Source: Heliopora coerulea (Eukaryota > Cnidaria > Anthozoa > Scleralcyonacea > Helioporidae). From it: a stretch of 64,000 bases of DNA. This document shows positions 58,563 through 64,000 of the stretch, one piece after another (within the stretch, counting starts at the first letter, position 1; every line of letters begins with the position of its first letter). The stretch spans positions 1 to 64,000 of the forward strand of contig JASJOG010000176.1 of NCBI GenBank assembly GCA_030142905.1, given 5' to 3'. Below the pieces are notes generated by a model that worked only from the letters and a program-made list of their open reading frames with translations, was not told where the DNA came from and made no database searches. The translations under genes and the position numbers were made by a program.

Positions 58563-61500
58563 TACAGAGGATCCCACGGATATTCTCTGATGTGAAAAAC
58601 ATAGTAACAGTAACTGTCGCGTCGCAAATACAGTTGAAGTGTTTGTAGACTTCGAATATTGTCATCCTTTTCTTTTACTCGCTTCCTAAGTTGAATAGTC
58701 CAGAATAAGTGAGCACTAATTACGTCACGTTTACATGGCAGTCACGGGGCACAGTTGGGTACCTTCGTTGTATCTACAGTAGCTGTGGGGTGACCGAAGA
58801 GTCATTAGATACAGTATTTTTTTGTCTAAAGTATTGCGCATACCTGGCATCCACCGCTAAAATCCCGAAAAATTTTCGAAATATCTAGGAGAAAAAAAAG
58901 AATTTTGCTATTGTAACGGTTTCGATGAGAATAAAGTTGAGTGTTTCACTGCTTTAAAAAGACGTATCTATCTTGATCTTTCGAAAGCTTAAGGCGATTA
59001 TTAGATAATCAGTCAGTCCCAGTTACGGCACGTTCACACTGCAGTGACGCGACACAGTTGGGGCCCATCGTTCAATCTCTGTTGGGTGTACAGGGAAGTT
59101 GGATTCAAGGGTAGACATGGGACTTGACTATGAAACTAAAGGTTTCGATTGGGAAACGGGAGACGAACCAAGATTGGCATCTCCGAGACAAGTGACCTTA
59201 GTAAACCTATATTGTAAATACCATCGCCTATTATTCCTGAACACAACTTTTCGTGAAACCTTTGAAATATAACAATAATTTGGGTCACTAATCATCCAAC
59301 GTTAAAATTTCCCATTTTTAACCTTTGGACTTAGAACATCAACGACTTTTTAAATGAATAATCTGATAGCCATTCCAAGGAGTCTCGTGACATATTAGTT
59401 ACAGACGTGCAAAAATATGTCGCCAGTAAACTTTCAGCTAATCGCTAATCTTTAATAACGGAGACATAGGAAGCGAGGAGAAAAACCAATTAGTACTTAG
59501 GAGACGAAAACCGTTTTCCGATACAGTTTTTCACGATTTTCTGCTTTGCTCGAAAATTTTCCACAACGACCGAAGGCATTTTTTTTCAAGTCCCACGCTT
59601 TGGCAGCAGCCAGCTAACTGAAACGTATTTATGGACTTATATTTAACGAAAGATACCAAGTGACAGATGTTACGTGGGGCGATAGACATGTTTTAAAAAC
59701 GCACACCAACCAATCTGAAGTATAGCCATCTCAATAATTTTCTTCTGCCCCAAAAGTGGTTACATCATGTTCTGATCAACCCATGTTGACGTAATTCATC
59801 ATGTTCTTATCAACCCATGTTGACTAATCGAAGAAAGCCTTGAGGAAGTTTTTGTTTAGAGAATAAAACCAAAGAAGCTTAAGTATAACATGGGTTTATT
59901 CTCTAACCAAAAGCTTCCTCGATGCTTTCTTCGATTATCGCTGGTCTTGAAGATTTAATGTTGACAAACTGTGTTCCGGAGTGTAAGACCTCAAGTAAAG
60001 GCTAAAAATTCACGGTACAACTTTGCGTGCCATGTTGCAGAAGCACGCATAAACTGCACAAAATTACGTTCTAGCGACGCCTGACGTAATTCACGCATAA
60101 CACAAGATGCAAGACACACCTTATTTAAAACGCATCTTATTTGTCCAATATAAATGACCCAACTATTGAAGACTTTGGGTCGTTTGACTAACTTTGGTGA
60201 AGATATCTCAACCCCAGTAATGTTCATCTCCGAAATAACGACCGGAACTCTCGCACACTATTCAATTTCATGCGGTAGATTGCGACTTGTTGGCAGCGAA
60301 GAGTAATTGTTGATTGCTTTTTCTTGCTTTCAATCGAGTATTGACTTTCCCTAGCCTTGAGCAAGTTCTAACTTTTCTATAATTTCACACACGACTGACC
60401 TGTCAAAGTGCGATGGATTTAGATAAAATTCTCAAACTCATTAACAGTTCCTGAGTATATCACACAATCAGACACGCTGAATGGCACCACGTGAGCGAAC
60501 TTGAAATACCATGGAAGTACTGGGCAGAGGACTTGAACTGTTTTTTCCAGTCCTTGGACTGGAAATAATAGTTCAAGTCCTTGAACTTAAAATGTGATTT
60601 CACGCAATTGGTTTATTGATCCATTCATTCATTACTAATACACTAATTGATTGTGCTAATACACTAATTGATTTTGAGAAGTAATTTTAAGGCCTTCAAT
60701 TTCGACTAGACTGGGTTTTCAAGTACGAGGAATTCGTTTGACGTCACGCATGACTGAGAAGAGAGTTGCGCAGTAGCTTTGCTAAATTCAATTGAAACAT
60801 CATGTAGTAACGAATTCTGTTTTATAATACAATAAAATGAACAAGCATGAACTCTCGACTAGCACTTGACAATCGGTTTGAGCTCTATCTTGACATGCAA
60901 TAAGCATCGCTTGGTAAAGAGCATTGGCTTGTATTCTTACATGTTATTAAAGTAGCACTTGCAAGACGAGCGCACATCTCGGGATCTTGGGGAAGATGGT
61001 CTGGGCAAACCCTCCAAGTTGTATTTTAACGTTTAGCATCAAGTTCAGAAATAACAAAGGCAAATGGAGGGGGGAAACGCTTGTTGAAATAATGTGTCAT
61101 CTTACAGACGAAATTCTGAATCTTCAAGACGGTACCAAGATCGCTAAAAGCAAATTGCAAAGCAATACAGTCTAACGTAATAGTTGAAAATAGCTAGCAA
61201 ACAGTGAGGTAATAATTCACTCAACTATCTCGATGGTTTTCATCGGTGAAAACAGAGGTGACGTGAAATGCTTCAAGAATTAGGTAAAACCAATAAATTC
61301 CAAAAGTTGTGGGTACAATAGCAATATCTTCGACATTTTCCATACGAAACTTTGAAAAATCTATAATACAGCTACATGTTCCTTCAACGACGAGTTAGTC
61401 TGAACCTAAGAACATGAGTGTGATTCGCACCAAGGCCACAAATGTTGCATTCCCATAAGGCGCACTTTCTTAAACAAATGTAATTTCTTTCGTCATAACA

Positions 61501-61569
61501 GGTGTATTATATATTTCGATTTGGATTTCATATTTTCCTACCAAATGGATGTTAACTACTCATGTAAAT
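58563..61569. other. single-copy region between E and F, no gene seen
   Basis: Begins where the segmental duplication ends. No exon or domain is recognisable; frames such as 59991-60227 and 60987-61175 have no family resemblance. It holds a foldback element (59826-59936) and a doubled TACTAATACACTAATTGATT-like stretch near 60640-60675. The right part should be the 3' flank of pseudogene F. Confidence 0.5.
59826..59936. repeat. 45-bp-arm foldback element
   Basis: Arms 59826-59870 and 59892-59936 are complementary with about six mismatches (AATCGAAGAAAGC at the outer ends, GAATAAAACC/GGGTTTATTC at the inner ends) around a ~21-nt loop. A small MITE or foldback remnant. Two copies of ATCAACCCATGTTGAC lie just left of it (59777-59825). 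Confidence 0.75.
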
Positions 61570-63564
61570 TCACTCCATGGCACCATAACCATTGGACTCT
61601 CTAAATCGCGTCTTTACATGCGCATGACCTGAAAACAATTCTTCGATTTCCTCAAGGGCTCGATATTTTGTTTCTGGTAGAAAGAAGTACACGGCTACGG
61701 TGCATAAGAAACACAAACCTCCATAAAAGAAAATTCCATAGCTATGAAAATCATTGTTCAATTGAGGGAATGTTTTCACAACCAAAAACATGCTTAACCG
61801 GTTAACTTGAGAGGTAATTCCTCATGCTATGCTACGAACGTCACAAGGAAAGATCTCAGACATAATCAGTGACGGTATCGGAAGCCAGCCAAAGGGAATA
61901 GGCCATGATATTGAGTAAAATAAAAAGTAGGTCAAGAGATTTCGAGAAACCAGGAATGCAAAAGGAAGCACCCACTATTGCCATGGTAACACTTGAGACA
62001 ATTTCAGAAAAAATATGAAGTTTTCGACGACCGAACTTATCAACAATTGCACACAAAATCCCTGTAGCCACAACTTCAGCTGCTGCAAAGACAATTGAAA
62101 CGACTGTGGCGTTTTTGAAGCCAATATCAGAAACAATTCCGGAAGCATAAATTATGATGGTGGCAATCCCACCAAACTGTCGAAAGACCACCAAAATAAC
62201 GGACAGTATAAGAGGTTGGTAGACCGAAGGTTTGAGGAACATTTAAATAGAAACTTTCTCAATTCTACCCAAAAAATTCCAGATCAAACACATAATGTTG
62301 ATAAAAAAACTGTTTTCATGGAGATATACCGGTAATAAGTAAAGTTTATAATTATACTTATATTATCTACCATATATATGCATATGTTATCCACATATAT
62401 GCATATAATATCTACCATATGTTAGCATGCACGTAAGAGTTGACACGTCGACGTCGACTTTACGCAATTATACCCGAAGAGCCGTAGGTCTCGAGAAATG
62501 TATTGTATATGGCATAAAGGCGACGTTCGAGGTGTCTAACTAACCTGTTCACTGATCTAAGAAGTTTTCAAAAAACAGATTTCACGACAGGAAATGTACT
62601 TTTGAATTTCTTTCGACACACATTGAAGTCATTTTACTTAATATGCTTTCGACGGTCCAAACAAAAAAAGAAAGTTGAAACGGCCTGCTTTCTGTTAAAA
62701 TAACACCAATATTCAGGGAAGAAGATTAGATTGGTTCTACTTGGTGTACATGAATAAATTCTTCAAATGAATGGTCAGAAATTGGAAAAACTGCTTATCT
62801 GAAACGAATGGAGGAAGAAAAGAAGAAACAAAGGAAGGAAGGAAGGAAGGAAGGAAGGAAGGAAGGGAGGGAGGAAGGGAGGAAGGAAGGAAGGAAGGAA
62901 GGAAGGAAGGAAGGAACAAACAAAGGAACGAAGGAAAGAAGGAACAAACCAACGAACCAACGAATAAACGACAAACGAACAAATGAAGGCACGAACGAAC
63001 GAACAAACGAACAAACAAAAGAACGAACGAAGGAGCAAAGGAAAGAATGAACAGAGCAAAACAAAGATTGAAGAGGGAAATGCAAGTATGTAGGGAAGGT
63101 GAATAGGAGAGAGGAAGAAAACTTCACGTTTTCATAGTTGGGGATTCATTTCTGTCGATTGGCTCTTCATGGAACTTTTATTCAGTATCTCTACTATTCT
63201 CCTTTTCTGAATGTATTGTGCAACAAACAATCTTTGCTCGCTGAAGCAACTTACCTAGAGTGTTTGCAATGTCTCTACATTCCTCTTCAATTTCGTCCTC
63301 AGGTGCTTCTCTACATCGTCGCAGAACCTCGATTGCTTCCAGAATTCTTCCTTTCATAATTAACCAACGAAGTGTCTCTGGCATGGTGGTCATTAACATG
63401 ACCTTTGAGTTGGGTAAAATAGCACCAGCTATAACTAACCATCGCCAGTTGTTAAGCAAAGGTCCAAAGGAATTAGCCACGAGAATACCCACACTTTCAG
63501 CAAATATGCCAAGATTTACAAGGGCACCTCTACACTTGGCGGGTGAAATCTCGGCAATGTATAC
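61570..63564 (-). pseudogene. sugar transporter F, decayed and partial
   Basis: Exon 3 (63564-63255) is open with good splice sites and reads [15 protein letters not shown] and PETLRWL (usually PESPRWL). Exon 4 (62268-61570) is broken. Its acceptor reads GG instead of AG at 62269-62270, a TAA sits at 62243-62245, a one-base shift lies between NIMAY and PFGWLPIP near 61905, and a TGA lies at 61822-61824. The TM7 motif is RQFGGIA, lacking both the first glutamine and the asparagine of the sugar site. The C-terminal PETKYRALEEIEELF is still clear. Exons 1-2 would lie beyond the right edge. A non-functional relative of B, C and E, unless splicing avoids exon 4. Confidence 0.85.
62825..63060. repeat. 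(GGAA)n and (GAAC/AAAC)n microsatellite
   Basis: GGAA tandem repeats run to about 62920, followed by degenerate GAACGAAC/AAACAAAC repeats. It lies in intron 3 of pseudogene F. Long open frames on both strands here are purely repeat-derived. Confidence 0.95.
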
Positions 63565-63591
63565 CTTAAAAACAAAAGTTACTTAGATCAA

Positions 63592-63962
63592 TACCGTATT
63601 TACTCGATTAAGCGCCGCGGCGCTCTTTAAACTTTTAGTGTTTCGGGGGCAGAGTTTATTTGAGGGTGGCACTCTAAAAAAATCATAACAATTGCAAACG
63701 ATAACAAGCAAATGTTAACAATTGAAAAAATTGTTATTCAGGAGAATAAATGTCCAAGGCTGATTTAGATTGAGCTGTACCGTACTTGTTTTTTAGTTTG
63801 GCTCCTCGAACAATTCAGTCTGATGATGCTTCGATTAAGCGCCGCATTGTTGTGAATGGATGCGGCGCTTTTTCGAAGGTGGAGCTCTTAATGTTTTTGC
63901 TTTAATGTACGGCGCTTAATCGGGGGCGGCGCTAAATCGGGGTAGGCGCAGTAAATACGGTA
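63592..63962. mobile_element. MITE with TACCGTATTTACT ends
   Basis: Starts TACCGTATTTACTCGATTAA and ends GCAGTAAATACGGTA, a 13-bp terminal inverted repeat, 371 bp apart, with several internal copies of a GATTAAGCGCCGC-like motif. The flanking TA could be part of the ends or a TA target duplication. It lies in intron 2 of pseudogene F. Confidence 0.65.
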
Positions 63963-64000
63963 AACTAATAAACACCAACAACCATTTTCTATATATAAAC

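Noticed and set aside
62737..63127. Several long open frames on both strands
   Set aside because: Made of GGAA and GAAC/AAAC microsatellite repeats; low-complexity peptides only.

Overview
This is a eukaryotic window. Its genes have spliced exons with GT-AG introns, the composition is AT-rich, and it is loaded with metazoan-type transposons (CR1/L2-like LINE, Penelope-like element, PIF/Harbinger, hAT-like MITEs). The content fits a cnidarian, most likely a stony coral. This is an inference from the transposon mix and the expanded class III (GLUT6/GLUT8/Tret1-like) sugar-transporter family; the species cannot be read from the sequence.

The host genes form one minus-strand cluster of MFS sugar transporters sharing a four-exon structure (exon 1 = TM1, exon 2 = TM2-3, exon 3 = TM4-6, exon 4 = TM7-12; intron phases 0, 0, 1). 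From left to right: A (exon 1 only, 6625-6831), B (12035-19137, complete, 464 aa), C (23829-30768, complete, 460 aa), D (31978-45263, dead remnant), E (50151-57384, complete, 470 aa) and F (61570-63564, decayed, running off the right edge). B, C and E look functional.

D+E are a second copy of B+C. A tandem segmental duplication copied 12396-31943. Its junction lies at 31944-31977, in the middle of exon 4, and carries 34 bp of locally copied filler. Aligned non-coding sequence differs by about 4-6%. After duplication, D lost exons 1-2 to a ~6.65 kb deletion now occupied by a Penelope-like element. D exon 4 was also split by an 11.6 kb nested insertion (32086-43696) with 14-bp terminal inverted repeats and a 5-bp target duplication. 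That insertion holds a two-gene Harbinger transposon (Myb-like + transposase), a near full-length CR1/L2-like LINE inside it, and inside the LINE a 1.86 kb foldback array of seven 253-bp tRNA-like units with a 13-bp target duplication.

The most unusual content is this tRNA-containing foldback repeat class. Two unrelated families (36746-38602 and 7013-7771) have the same head-to-tail plus inverted layout. One of them carries a hammerhead-ribozyme-like core. A textbook hammerhead sits at the 3' end of the Penelope-like element (47494-47532), and a second good one lies in intron 1 of gene E. The flanks (1-6.5 kb, 58.6-61.5 kb) hold no gene I can support.
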